Of a stretch of 64,000 nucleotides of DNA, positions 1 through 12,168 are shown one piece after another. Numbering within the stretch: the stretch's first letter is position 1; each line of letters begins with the position of its first letter. The notes under the pieces were generated by a model that saw only the letters and a program-made list of their open reading frames with translations, did no database searches and was not told where the DNA came from. Position numbers and translations under genes: made by a program. The DNA comes from Paragonimus westermani (lineage: Eukaryota; Platyhelminthes; Trematoda; Plagiorchiida; Troglotrematidae), in assembly GCA_008508345.1 (NCBI GenBank), contig QNGE01000968.1, positions 62,001-126,000 on the forward strand, given 5' to 3'.

Positions 1-1480
1 TGGTTCCAGAGATGGGGCTAGACGTATACAAATCAACACTGGTACATATGACACGTATGCAGTAGTTCTCATTTTGACGACCAGAGGAATAGTGTGATAG
101 ATCATTCGAGATAATTCCCGCGGATTCTGTAATTACTGGTGCATATACGGACGAAATAAGACGAATTGTGTCCTGTTTAAATTTCAATCGGGTTGATGCT
201 TTGTGAACGTAAACAAACTTCATGTAGTTACTTAACGTGAATTGACCTTGTCCATTTAGGGTGTTGGCATGTTTTAAACAAAAACATAAGCTGTACCGAC
301 TGTTGGATATGCATTCTAAAGGAAATGTTTCTGAGTGAAATAATGCTGAGCGAGTGACTGATTTAGGACAACACATAATTGGCCACTCATGGTTAGTTCG
401 TAATCATGTAGTAAGCATAAAACTAATTAGGCTCGTTAGATACCGCCTACACTTCATACTGTCCTCTTTACCAGAATGTATTTTCCCAACCTCGTTTATT
501 TAAATAGGAAGAGCTGAAATTAGACTTAGTAGCTGACCGGTAATGTCTTTTCTTATTCCAGTCGGGATGTGTGTCGTATAAGGTAAGCCGAGAATGGACA
601 AGTATCTAAAACACCTGCGAAACCCAAAAGATTAACACACATACCAATTAGATGGATCATAACAAATTTTTCCAAAATTCCCCTGAAGCCCGAGTAAATG
701 GAAGGCAGTGACAAAAACGAACCAGTAGCCCACACAGCGAACCCAAGTTGCCTCACTTTGTTCCGCTTTCCGGATTTCGTTAGGTTGACCGTATCCATTC
801 CTTCTCACACGTTGGCACCAGACATTTGTAGTTACGTACGAGAAGGACCCGGCTGAACCGAATGGTTTTCCCAAAAATCTAAGCCACTCATGAGTGCACA
901 AACACATCCGCCTAGGAGTAAGTAGAGACGGTGGATTGTTGTGGGACTATACCATTCAGGAAGTCAGTTCAGTCAGCTAATTTCATTGAAATCTGATAGC
1001 TGCCCAGTTGGTGTGACAATCACTAATCGATTGTAGATTACAAAGAGTTACGAACACCAGGTTGTTAAGTGCGCAGTCGTTTGAAGACATTTACAATTCT
1101 AGGTGTCTCGATGGCACTTTTACGTCGATCGACATCCCTTCCCGATGTTTCAAGGAGTTTTTCTAGCAAGGCGGATCGCACGGGTGGACTAGAACAGAGT
1201 TGGGGCAGAACCATCTCTTTAGAATCGCATGCCTCTGTGGGTTGGTCCAGCAACTGCCACTGAAATAAGTTAGCCGGGCAAATAACTGACGTGTCACCTG
1301 AATGAAATATACACACTCATTTTGTCTAGCATAACCATGTCCCTTTAACCTGGGCTGAGGGTTCACTGACCTGACTTGGTTATGACATCTGTTAACGGAA
1401 GCTCTCATACAGCGCTCAGATTCAGCTGCAATGTCTTCAATTCCACTGCTTATCCCACCATGCTAGTTTTATTCGTTTAG
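1..1480. other. No supported gene
   Basis: Short open frames occur on both strands (for example minus 553-907 and minus 1065-1408), but they overlap one another in different frames and are not bounded by convincing splice signals. Nothing in the stretch resembles a repeat or element seen elsewhere in the window. It may be intron or intergenic DNA upstream of the exon that starts at 1481. Confidence 0.4.
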
Positions 1481-1590
1481 TATAAACCATCACGAAACTA
1501 TTAGATACCAACAGAGAAACCTCCTTGAGACTGTGCCAGCCGACATCGAGTCGGAGGAAGTTGACGCACTGAAAGAGATACTGTCGGTTT
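1481..1590 (+). CDS. Internal exon of an unrecognised protein
   Basis: A 3' splice site (tagttttattcgtttag) ends at 1480 and a strong donor (GTAAGT) begins at 1591. Of the three frames only one is open, entering with one base and leaving with one (phase 2 to 1). It encodes 36 residues, acidic and helix-like, including the segment NLLETVPADIESEEVDALKE. The single open frame and the consensus donor make this one of the better exon calls. I do not recognise the family. The next exon was not found with certainty: the strong acceptor at 2795 would create a stop codon at the junction in the compatible phase, so at least one exon is missing or lies outside. Confidence 0.5.
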
Positions 1591-2063
1591 GTAAGTTGGC
1601 GTGTTACCTAAAGGCAGAAATCGAATGAACGACGACTCTAAGGCCCAGCTCTTATGTTAGTTTTTCGACTTAAATGGAAAGTTTGGTATGTTTAATCCGA
1701 TCACCCGATTAATCTCACATGTGGTGACTGCTATTTAAAGATAGGTTGTCGTAGGTAATCTTTCAGTGGGATAGATTTCTTCGTGATAAAATTCTTACGA
1801 ACAGTGAAAATCCGATGTGTTGAGGTACTTTCAGCTAGCAGAATGAAGTTATATCAGTCAAGCGAACTGTTACAGCGTTGTTGGACAAGCTTACTTTGAA
1901 AATCATTTGTATTCGATGTAGATTCCTATGTATGTAGATTATTATAACAGAGGGACAAGGGTCCAATGCAAACATATCAGCTTAAATATACGGGTTGTTT
2001 GTGCACACTGGATAATGCGGAACACGGTTTGTGGTGAGTTTTTTGTCGGGCTATAGGACACAC

Positions 2064-2263
2064 CTGAGCAAAACACGCAAACAATTTAAATAGTAACCTA
2101 TACACAAGTGTAATGTCGATAAGGCAGTTGCTGATGCAGATACCGAACAAGGTTAGAAAAAACATTTGAAAGATGATCTGATTGACCGGTAGTTTGGAGA
2201 TGACCAAGAAGAGGAAAGGAAGTAAAAGCGGTATGACCCTCATCGATATGGACATTGCGCCAA
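2064..2263 (-). CDS. Candidate exon with two membrane segments
   Basis: Read on the minus strand, an acceptor (gtgttcatctacag) precedes 2263 and a donor (CAG|GTGTGT) follows 2064. The enclosed 200 bases are open in the frame entering at phase 1 and leaving at phase 0, about 66 residues. Two hydrophobic stretches are visible, around VIPLLLPFLFLVI and IIFQMFFLTLFGICI, separated by a short KLPVNQ loop, so a multi-pass membrane protein is the simplest reading. A ligand-gated channel or a transporter would fit, but no diagnostic motif is present and the family is not identified. A chance open frame in T-rich DNA remains possible. Confidence 0.35.
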
Positions 2264-2795
2264 CTGTAGATGAACACAAATTAAAGTACATAAGACCAAA
2301 TTATCAATTTATTGGTGTGATTGACAGGTAATCAATAAGTATATAGGCAAGATCGGACATTCTATCTGAACAGTATTCAAAACGAATGACAGTAGTCACT
2401 TGTGAGTAGATCATTGTGAGAATCGGTTTTGTGCTTAAGAAAAAGAAACGTTTGAGATATCTGCGAAGATTAAGCACTTCTAACATCATAGTAACATTCT
2501 ATAGAAGAATCATACTTTACTTGTGTGTACACGTTAAGTCAGAGTCGAACTCAATGTTGTATGTGAATAATCCACTGCCAGCAGTGCCTTCAAGATTGCA
2601 CTGAGCAAAAGGATGGTGACTTGCATCAGTTTTTAGTTAAATATACAAACTATGTATTGTTAGAAATTAACATACACAACTATATTTTTCCATCTGCCCT
2701 GTTGGATAGTTTATCCGAACTGTCAGATTGGTCAGAAACGCAGTATTTCTCATCTTAAAACGTCCAAGTATGTTGACACGATGCTTTTTTTTTAG

Positions 2796-2933
2796 GAAGA
2801 AGAATCAATGTGGAGAGCTTACCAACACAGTCCATCTCTTCTTGTATACCAAATACTTCTAACTCGACTTTCTTCCATTGGCTGTCTGAGCGTTATTTCG
2901 AGTAGCAGCATGACACTGTCACTAAACTCATAA
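2796..2933 (+). CDS. Candidate 3'-terminal exon
   Basis: A very strong acceptor (gatgctttttttttag) ends at 2795. In phase 0 the frame is open for 45 codons to a TAA at 2931, beginning EEESMWRAYQHSPSLL and ending in a Ser/Leu-rich tail. No donor precedes the stop, so it would be a last exon. The other two frames are also open for 21 and 35 codons, so the reading frame is uncertain. It does not join directly to the exon at 1481-1590. Confidence 0.3.
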   Translation, partial: EEESMWRAYQHSPSLLVYQILLTRLSSIGCLSVISSSSMTLSLNS

Positions 2934-4874
2934 AACTGCCACTTTGTGTCCAACGTTTAAACTTGTTTTCCAACAACTAACACAACTCACTCATTTTAGT
3001 TTAACCATTCCGACTGTAGATCTACGTCCTTCGATAGGTGTTGGCGGAGGAGTTTATTTGTGCGTTACTACTCCTCTGCTAGTCCGCAATTGGCTCGACA
3101 AACCCAGACGTACCCCCCAAACCAAACAGGACACTGTGCCAGTAATCCCTTGGGAGTGATTTTGACTGTGATCCTTTAATACTCTTCCTATGAAGTTCAG
3201 CATCATTCCTATTGCCGGTTTACTCAGATTTCATCAATGAGCTGTCTTTAAATCGGTCACAAGGGCAGAATCTGAAAATATCGAATAATTTCATTTCAGA
3301 GTACATAGAATGTGTCACTGATGTGGAACACCCGACTGGGAGTTAACAGACCAGAAATAGGAATGTTGCCTGCTACATCCAGCCCAGGTAACCTTTGATA
3401 ATAAAAGTTTCCCTCATAGTCAGACAGGCCTTGAATACCGGTTAGCTAAAGTGCAGTGTCTAATCAGTTCAGTGGTCTATTAATTTTGGACGAGGTTAGA
3501 GAATGAAACAATGGCTAGGAACTCTAAGGCTTATCACGCCTAGACTGGTGTTGATGGTTAGATTAACCCAGTTATAGCACTGCTTTCTATAATCAACTGG
3601 TAATGGCTTAATGTGACAGGCTGCCATAGCAACTTGACTTTCAAACCTGACCATGTCGTGCACCACAACTGCCTACCTGGTCATAGTTGTGCCATCAGTA
3701 ATACTTAGCCTTACCTTAGGCTATGCTGATTTGTGTTTCTGATTCTGGATGGCTTCTGTATTTAAGACAAAAAGCCAAACCATAGAGAGTGCATGACATC
3801 ACTCTATTTCATATCACAGAAGCAAAAATGTTATTGGTAAACTGCTGCATACAGCAGAGCTCACCACTAACGTGACTCCCAACCTGGAAAGCGGTATCTC
3901 CCAAGCCTACTTAGGGTGAAAAGATTATGGTCTGTGTAACTCATAAAAGTGTCGTTATGTAGCGCTATGAACATTGTGCTGTGGCAGGCGCAGCTCTGGA
4001 ACGTAGTACAAGCGGACCAAACCATCTGACTGATATTGGAAACCATGACACTAAGGTCAAGGCAGCGCCAAACATAGCCTGCTATCAATTAGTGTTCATT
4101 AAGTTAGCCACTACCTTACACTAGGTGATTAAACGCTGGTGCACATATTCGTGCAAGAATGAGACAAAATATAACTGAAGTTCAGGTTGGTGTGTCGTTT
4201 AAATGTCAAATCGATCCACAATCGATATAAAGTTAGTGCCGCATTGAACTTTCCATGACAAATGTTCGCCTGTCGGTACAAATCATTCAATCTTTTGCGC
4301 AAATGTCACCAGCGTGTTGTGTTTACAGATATTCGTTTTGCACGCCCCCGGGTACTCGTGTTCGTTTGTGTTTTTGTGACCATCGAGATTCCTTCTGACG
4401 TGCCAACCATTCATCTACCCACGGTGGCCACAGCGTGGAATTCTCATACCGGACGGTGACCAGTGATCTCGGACTGATGTGGAAGGTTTAAGACGAATTT
4501 CAGTAGGTTTTGGCAACAAAATCAGTTATCTTGAACTCGTACCCTAAACCGGAACGTACACAATAGATTTGAAACTGGGGCTTGGCGTTTTACAAGAACG
4601 AAGTGATGACCGTCTCATTGTACGTACAAGTTACAATACGTAGATATGAATCTAGCAAATGTCACGCTGTATTTTTTGATGTTAGGGAAAATGGAGCAGA
4701 ACGCTAATTATACAATTTCACATCCACAGCGATCTTCCAGTTGATGTTTCAGATGTTTCAACTATAAGGAGACGTTGTATATCAATAGGAAATGCTGGGG
4801 AAAATGAGGAAACTGTGGTGACAGAGGTTATTAGATATGAAATTCAGTAATCTAACAACCCCCCCTCCGAATAC
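2934..4874. other. No firmly supported gene
   Basis: The only notable frame is on the minus strand at 3867-4088. It follows a possible acceptor and is open in two frames, one Cys-rich (with SACTTFQSCACHS) and one hydrophobic. Neither ends at a good donor. No repeat family member was recognised here. Confidence 0.3.
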
Positions 4875-5012
4875 CTTAGTTGTCAATGGTAAGTCATAAC
4901 TTTTATGTTGCAATGGTTTGCAGGTGACGTTCGTGCAAATTTGAATCCTACAGATACGACCAACTTGTGATAGCAGAACAATTGACACTACTGCGCTCTC
5001 TCCACAGTCCAG
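4875..5012 (-). CDS. Candidate internal exon, Cys-containing
   Basis: On the minus strand an acceptor (ccgtgtattttgcacaaacag) precedes 5012 and a donor (AAG|GTATTC) follows 4875. The 138 bases between are open in phase 0 to 0, giving 46 residues that start LDCGESAVVSIVLLSQVGRI and then show four cysteines in all. Such spacing would suit an extracellular or lumenal segment. The phase fits the shorter form of the minus-strand exon at 7332-7423, so both could belong to one gene with a large intron. No family is recognised. Confidence 0.35.
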
Positions 5013-6784
5013 CTGTTTGTGCAAAATACACGGTACCCTTAAACACTTTCGAAACGATAAATAAAATTGGGGCACATTGCTTAATCTAATCAAAAACACA
5101 CCATGGGAAAACCTATTATTGATACGATAAGAGAAACGAAAACAGACGGAAAAAGTTGTTTACTCGAAAGCAAACTCAAATTGAAGAAATATATTCATCA
5201 AATCGAGTTAGTAAATCATCGTAACTCAATCTGAGCCAGTATTGTGAATACATGATAAAGTAACTCACAAATTTCTGCTGTGCTCGTAATTCGTATCAAT
5301 CAGTCTAGGATAACATTTTTCGGTTTATATGAAGTTACATCTTCATCAAGCTTGAATTACACAGAAATAAATGAAATACCTGGACAGTTTATTGACTGAT
5401 CACAACCGGTATCCGTTGAGAACTGCTGATTCGGCTTCGTGACAAACTCACATTTGATAGGATAGGGTTTGTGTTGGGATTAGCAGGAGTAAAAATGGAC
5501 ACGATGCATACGAATAAATGGTTATTTATCATTATTGATATTAATTCATATTCAGCTGAAGGTGTAGGAGTATGTTGAGCGACCAATTGTTTGATTGAGA
5601 CTTCGTTGTGAATGGAAACTAGAGAATATTCGAACATATGTTTGCACACTATGGCAGCTGGATTTTCAATCGATGTAACCAATTCCTACTTTCTGTCGAA
5701 CGTGAAACAATTACTCAAACATCAGTGAATTCACTTCACACGAAAAATACCAGGTTCTCAATTAGACCACCTGATGAATTTCTCTCGGTGTTGATCCGTA
5801 AACAATGACAACCACCTCGGATTTTAGAGGTGAAAAAAGTTAAAGTCCATTAATACGTGAGAACTGACTTTTACTGATATCCAAATCTTGTTAATTCATT
5901 GGGAGCTCCTTGTGGTGATCTACTTTATATATCAACTGATACCACTTCACTCCGAGATAATACGTTACATGATCAGCGCACGTCAACAAACAATCACTTC
6001 AAAGAAAATGTCCACCATCGTTCTTAACTTTAAACCCGCTCCTTCTTTTATCTCATTCGAGGTGTAGCTGTGCAAGGGTTCACACAAATGCAAACTCGAG
6101 TCCGATGATAATTGGCTGTTTATCACAGACTATCCCTGTACTAGTGTAGAATAAGATGTGCATTAATGGGCTAACTCACTTGAAACTAGTATCATTTAAG
6201 CGTTGTTTCAATTCGTGCTGAAATTTAACCAAAAATCAATTGTTCACTTGAGGTAGGAAAAAAATCACAAGTACTCCATTTCATTGTTTTTAGAGATTTT
6301 CTTACCTCCTTCAATTACAAGTATTTCACCAAATCGTGTTGAATGAGGACGTCTCAACTTGACACGCCTCATGTAACACGGCGGCAAAAATGCCTTCACT
6401 GCTTTTGTCAACAGTCTGTACTCAGTAGCCAACGTTTACTCTTCCCTACACATCACACACCAGCAGTCTGTCAAGAACCAAACATTCAGTTCCTTTAATC
6501 CAGTGTGCCGGTGGCAAGATGACAGGAAATCAAGCCACCGGCTCGACAGCTAGGATCGCATGAAAGTCAGACCATCTGCCCGAGAAATTTGATAGCTGAT
6601 GAGTACTAAAGTAAACTGGTTCTATACGAGCTGAATATCATTCACAACTGATCAAAAATGTCGCATTTTCATAAACTCTCCATTCTGTCCCTGTCAAAAG
6701 AGAAGTAGGAGACGCCAGCTTTACATCCGTTAGACCCACTGTATAGGGCCAGGACGAGAATTCTAACCACGCTCACCCGAGAAG
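5013..6784. other. AT-rich stretch without supported gene
   Basis: A minus-strand open frame at 5389-5682 (97 codons) is the longest, but no acceptor or donor brackets it well. The rest is AT-rich with no element I can name. The upstream boundary of the composite repeat copy is at about 6785. Confidence 0.3.
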
Positions 6785-7176
6785 ACCGTGTTGACCACCG
6801 CACCAATGACTTCACACTAGGCACTACCAAATCGTCATATCCGGAAGCTCAGATGCGCTTCCTTGCGAACACTGTTCCAACTGAGGGAGGAGTGACACAG
6901 TAACCATCCCGCTAACTCCAATCGATCAAACTTCGACCAGGACTCCTCTTCAACACACAGATATCATTAAATTGTTGGGTGATATTTCGATTACTGGTGA
7001 ATAGAAGGGGATTTTGGTTTTGTATAAGCAAGGCAGTTACTATGTCTGCTGGCAAACCAGTCGGGCAAGCTGGACGTTATTCGCATGCGAGTGTGGTTGA
7101 ATGTTTTCGTGTGATGATTTCACCGTGCCTATTATGAGACCATTGTCGCGGTGATCAACACAGTTTTCGCATGGAA
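6785..7176 (+). repeat. Composite tRNA-headed repeat, copy 1
   Basis: The first about 360 bases recur in the same orientation at 12,169-12,530, nearly identical over 6900-7110 and more diverged before that. The 3' part aligns with the tRNA-like unit at 9596-9668, but here the Pol III box sequences are eroded: the region near 7138-7176 keeps only a worn A-box-like stretch and the B-box is gone. This looks like an old member of a SINE-type or chimaeric non-autonomous repeat. No open frame of note is associated with it. Confidence 0.6.
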
Positions 7177-7223
7177 GCTAGTGAGAATTCTGTTCTTGGT
7201 TGTGGTAGGGAACCGTGAACACT

Positions 7224-7423
7224 TCAGAACGGTGACCTGCACTCATTGAACATAAGGTGAAGTAGAGCTAGCAAATCGCGGTCATTGCACTCTGATCGTG
7301 ATGACACATCAGTCGAGATTCCTCCACTCACATTGAGTTCGCTGTTCGTTAAGCCACCCAATTGGGATGAACGTATCGCGGCGGATACCACTGCATCCGT
7401 TTGCTTGGTCACTGGGTCTAACA
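7224..7423 (-). CDS. Candidate exon with branch point and acceptor
   Basis: On the minus strand the exon follows an acceptor (gtgtaccag) whose upstream bases include a perfect TACTAAC branch-point match. The frame enters with phase 1 and is open for about 66 codons to a TGA at 7224. The peptide starts LDPVTKQTDAVVSAAIRSSQ and has balanced, Ser/Asp-rich composition. An internal donor (AAT|GTGAGT) would instead end the exon at 7332 in phase 0, which is compatible with the candidate exon at 4875-5012. I cannot decide between the long terminal and the short internal form. Family unknown. Confidence 0.4.
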
Positions 7424-9494
7424 CTGGTACACAATCTGTTAGTAACTAGTTATGTTCGGCAAACTGTACGCCGCGAGCAAACAGGACCTACATTTCCAGC
7501 CTTACACTACATTGAAACAGATAGAAAAATGCAGCTAAATAAAATCACAATTTTTCACGGTTGGATATTTGTTTACCGAACGGTCGCAGCTTTGTAAGAC
7601 ACCGAATAACTTTAACACAAACCACCTCCTCTGGTCACTTGTCCTCAGCATAACAGCAAGACCAAAACAAAGTGTGTCTGCCAGTCCCTGATCCCTGCTG
7701 GAAACGTCATCTGAAATACTGGTCAGATCAGCTCTCTAGAATGATACGTGATTAACAAGCACAGCACTTAAGTCAAATATAACGCTTTCTTATCCTGCCT
7801 TATTCAGACTAGACAGGGAACGGGTGTGACAGTGATATGCAATAAAACTATTGTGTTATTCCCAACAGTGTGTGATAAATTTATCGCGTGTTTTCAACTC
7901 AAGACACTTTTTTTATTCATCCGAACGTAATTAATTCATTGAGCATATCTGAAATCAAAAGAATTCAAAAACTTAGAGTTTCAGGGTCTACCGAAAAAAT
8001 CCCGTGTTTTGAAGCCTTCGGATTTACATCTTATTAGTGGGTGAGTATCTTGTAAAACTGAAGAAGAAAATTTAAATTTCAAAATCGGCAGACGCGACGA
8101 TCGGTCACGACTGTAATACTTTCGGTTTACTATGTAATACCTGGTTGTACCAGTTATCAACAGGTGCGGCGCAGACGTAACGACGTTTCTGTATGCATTG
8201 TTACGATAACTACATCAAAATATTTCGTGTTTGGACATTCGGTCTAAAATGCGATTCGGTCAAGTACAATCAATCCATGGACTACCATTAATGGCCGGTG
8301 TATGAGATTATTGTCGGAACTGTGGTCGGTGATCACAGAGTGTGTAGGACAAGACAGTCTACGCTATCTACAATGCATACGTATCCATACTCTTTCTAGT
8401 GTACAAGCAAGTCACAACTGGTCGGTTGTTTTCAGCTGAATGTAAATGCTTGTTAACCCCGTTCATGTTTAAATTTACTTATACTAGGTTTGAAGTGGTA
8501 AATAGATATGTCACCCACATCGATCTTGGTGTTCAGAAGCACGGTACCTGAAGAATACCAACTCTTTTTTGTATACTTGCATTAGGTCCTGTGATACTAA
8601 GATAAAGACTCATAAGGTCTGATTCGTTACCCATTGGAAACACATTCCGAATTCGCCCGTTTTCTTCATGCCCCTCTATCAGGCTAATATCACGCTTTCA
8701 ATCAAACTGCAACAGCTGCGCCATGTTAATAAAATCCATAAAACTTGGGAAAATATACCCTTTCGTAAACCACTATAAAGTTGTATGTTCAACAGATTGA
8801 CCACATTTGAAAAATTAGCGGAACTACTTTGGTAGATTTCTTGCATAACCCGTTCATTCACTCGTTTGTTCATGGTTTAGTTGTACACCGTGATGAGGAA
8901 CTGTTTGCAGATTCTGCATCACTGACGAACCCACTGATCGTGCGTTCGAAAGCATTGACGTCGATCATGAAATTAACATCTCATCTTCACTGACAGACAG
9001 CAAAGACAGTACCAATAGGCTAATTCGTATCGGGATGATGAGCGCACAGTGCTGAGTGAGTTGACAGTACTTTTCTACGTTCTGTCTGCAGAATGCAAGA
9101 CATTGGCCTCAGTTGCCCACATTCCGTAGACAATTAGCCAGTCTTTCATTCTACCACCAGTAGTCCGGAGGTTCTTCTAAATGAATTGCTGCACTACACA
9201 AACTGATTATCCCTGATCCACCTTCTTCCGTCACTTTAAAATATGCACATTATTCGCACAACAATGGCAAATCAATATCGCGCTTAACGCTGGCAAAGAT
9301 AGTATTGTCCTAACTAAAGTAAACGGCCTGCTTTAGTCAACAGCTTACATAAGTATGAACCCTGCAGATCAGTGTCGATTAGCATTAACATGTTCCACAA
9401 TGGTCAATATCGTGTTTCAGTACATATGTTCCGTGGTCATTGCGTGTTACGTCTTCGGGTGCATTAACCTCTTTGGCATATGTCTAATAACTGT
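7424..9494. other. No supported gene
   Basis: Only short scattered frames are present. A + frame from 9355 is hydrophobic but runs into the repeat copy that begins near 9495, so it is probably fortuitous. Confidence 0.3.
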
Positions 9495-9745
9495 AACTGT
9501 GTCTCCTCTCGAGACGATCGGGCAACCTGATCATTGCTCACAAGCGAGAGTGGTTGAGCGTTCAGATTTGATGATTCGGTCGTGCCTAATGTGAGGTCAA
9601 TGGCGCAGTGGTTAACACGGTTGCCTCATGATTGGAATGTCCGGAGTTCAAATCCCGGCCGTGGCAAGGATATGCACTACTGACGAGCTCTAATGAGAGC
9701 GAAACTCGAGTCTAGTGCTTCTTTTCGAAATGGGCTGGCTGGAAA
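9495..9745 (+). repeat. Composite tRNA-headed repeat, copy 2 (best preserved)
   Basis: The tRNA-like unit at about 9596-9668 carries an A-box match TGGCGCAGTGGT and a B-box match GTTCAAATC, the internal RNA polymerase III promoter elements, about 50 bases apart. The upstream part, from about 9495, aligns with the 3' half of copies 1 and 3, and the downstream tail matches copy 3. No clean tRNA cloverleaf with paired acceptor ends could be drawn, so this is a tRNA-derived SINE-like element and not a tRNA gene. It is the copy most likely to keep promoter function. Confidence 0.65.
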
Positions 9746-12168
9746 GTCTATCTGAATGCGAACACTGCGATCAAATGTGAGTGATGGTCAACTTGATAAC
9801 TTTTTGTCATACACAGCAACCCGTTCTGTGTATTTTGTGCACATTCGTGTCCAAATGAATTCCTCTGGCTTCTCAATAATTTATAACTCTGATGACGTCC
9901 CTACCATGAAGGCTGACTTAGGTTTATTGGATTGTACAGTTAACAAACACCGTAACATTAGAAGACTGTTACAGCTGCACTATGTACACATTGATACACG
10001 AAATCGATTAATTCAGGCCTACGTGGAAGATTAAAATACGACTGGAAGAGTGAGGGTTCCTTAGCATCAACAGAGTAGTGAATGTCATGAACTATTTTTT
10101 TCCGGAACAAAAAGTTACGTATGGAGAAGACAGATTTGTGCTAACTTGCGCGTGCCCATTTTATGAAGACAACTTCTGGCAAATTTGGTAATAAATTCAA
10201 GCTATTAGAACAGTACTATCACCAAGTCACCTTCTATGTTCTACAGCAGACAAAACCTCAAATGTAATCGTGTGTGTACACGTGGGAAGCGCGATTAGCG
10301 GGAGAAATCGGGCTTCAGGCTTAACAGTTTCAGGCCTCAGTGCAAAGTAATCAAGTCAACTCACTGTTGTTTATCAGCAATTCAGGTTTTGTGTCAATCG
10401 TTAGTTGACTCTTTTAGGACATATTCACTAAGACAGTAGTTAGCTTCGGATTTGGATATATTCGCATTTTTATCTCCGAGGGTCCCCCGTATGACAAACT
10501 TTTGTCAAATCGCGCATTGAAAGTCATATGCAAGCGAAATAATGGGCGAGGACTAGCAGCTGTATGCTTATTCAGGGCATAGCTGTCTTCCTGTAAGAAG
10601 CCTGGTGCCCTTCTGTTGCCAAAATGTATTTGACTTGACAGAAACCGTTATGACATTTACATTCTGAAAGATAATATTCTCGTCTTCCTCTGCGCAGTTT
10701 GACCGACGCATTTATGTAGTTACGCATTCTATCACAAGGAACATGTGAACAAACACCATTCAATATTGACCCCTAATACTGTGAAATTTTGATGAACGGG
10801 TCACAGACCGTAAGTGAGAACTGAAACAGATAGTCCGTATAAGGACTATTCATCAGGAAAGTATAGTGGGTATGTTCTAACTTACAAAGTTTGACAACTG
10901 AGGAGGTTGTAATCACAACAGAAAGCTTGGTTTCCAATGCCGTCTCCAGAATCTCATTACTGATAGAATTACAGACTGTTGTGAGCGGTCCCGTCATGCA
11001 CTGCTAGGTATCCTGCTCTAATTAAAGAAAATCCCGTTCGTGTTTTTATGCTTGGCTATCGACTGGTTGAACGAGATTCTGCTCCCCGCATAACGCACAT
11101 ACCGCTTATAAGTCATCGTTGATTTTGCCTTCATACAACTATTTCATCTGAGCGCATTTTGTAGGAAGCATCGGTCTTGAATTTTCTTCTTCCTAGTGCA
11201 AACCAGTAATGTGTATCATTGCTGCGATCTGCAGTTGAGCTTCGGTCGGTGTACTCACACATTATCGTTAGGACAGAAGCATAGTAATCAACCTGGTCGC
11301 TTCAAAATCACGCGCAGACAGCAGTTGAAATCTAGGTCACAACGGCAATGTGCAATACTGATGTGCTCTAGCAGAGGCCAGCAAGCAAATCTGGTGTTGC
11401 TTTCTCAACAAAGCTAACCCAAATATCTACCTGAATTCAGAAAATATGATCAAGTGTAAAGAATGCTCGACTACTGAACCATATCCAGGAAGAAACTATT
11501 CTGTATCAGACTTAACTAGAAACTGATCATCGTGAGCTCTTTTGCAAACAGTCACACTTGATCTAACGCTTCTGCTCTAGCTTATTACGAAGGATAAAGA
11601 TTGTCCAACAGAACAGATGCTGGTCTGTTACTTACTCCCAACCAACTGGTGACAACCTGTGAATGGTCAGTATGAAAGAAGCTCCGACAAATCAAAGCGC
11701 TACTGGAGACAACCGAATTAGTTAGTTAATTATCTGGAAATACCACAGAAATCCCAAAACCGACCATTATTAATTGGTGATTTCCGAAGTGAACAAACAT
11801 CGGCTCCTAGTGTGTGCTTTCGGACAAAACCTTTTTTTTCAACTTCGACTATTTGTAACCACATATGACTAAGAAATGTCTCTTTTCAGCTGAATAGATC
11901 TTATCAGTCACCGTCTCACGAGTCTTTTAGAATTATCTTTGATACAACAAGTTTACACTTGACTCCTCAGTCCATCTGTAATGGTCAGTAACTGTTACTG
12001 AGGTAGCGTTTTAAGTCGGAGTCATCAAGAACATCATTATAGGCTAAGGTGCACTCTGTCTGTTCGAAACAGGCTTGGTTAAGAGGATAAACACTAAAAA
12101 TAACTTTTCTAGAAGAGATACACTCGCGAGTTCCACTTCCGTCAGAACTCCTCAGTAGTGTATGAAAC
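9746..12168. other. Mostly unassigned DNA between repeat copies
   Basis: Weak coding candidates are a + frame at about 9800-10034 and minus frames at 10572-10763 and 10773-10997. Apart from the one listed separately, none is framed by good splice sites. No mobile-element protein motif was seen. Confidence 0.3.
10572..10728 (-). CDS. Weak candidate exon with CxC..C motif
   Basis: On the minus strand an acceptor (cacatgttccttgtgatag) precedes 10,728. The frame begins RMRNYINASVKLRRGRREYY and continues SECKCHNGFCQ, a short Cys cluster like that of small extracellular repeats, before a stop at 10,572. A weak donor (CAA|GTCAAA) follows the Cys cluster. It is short, and the call rests only on the acceptor and composition. 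Confidence 0.22.

Noticed and set aside
6590..6620. Hammerhead ribozyme core (ctgatgag), known from schistosome SINEs
   Set aside because: The required GAAA segment and paired stems are absent here; other ctgatga occurrences (17,370; 19,006; 38,466) fail the same test.
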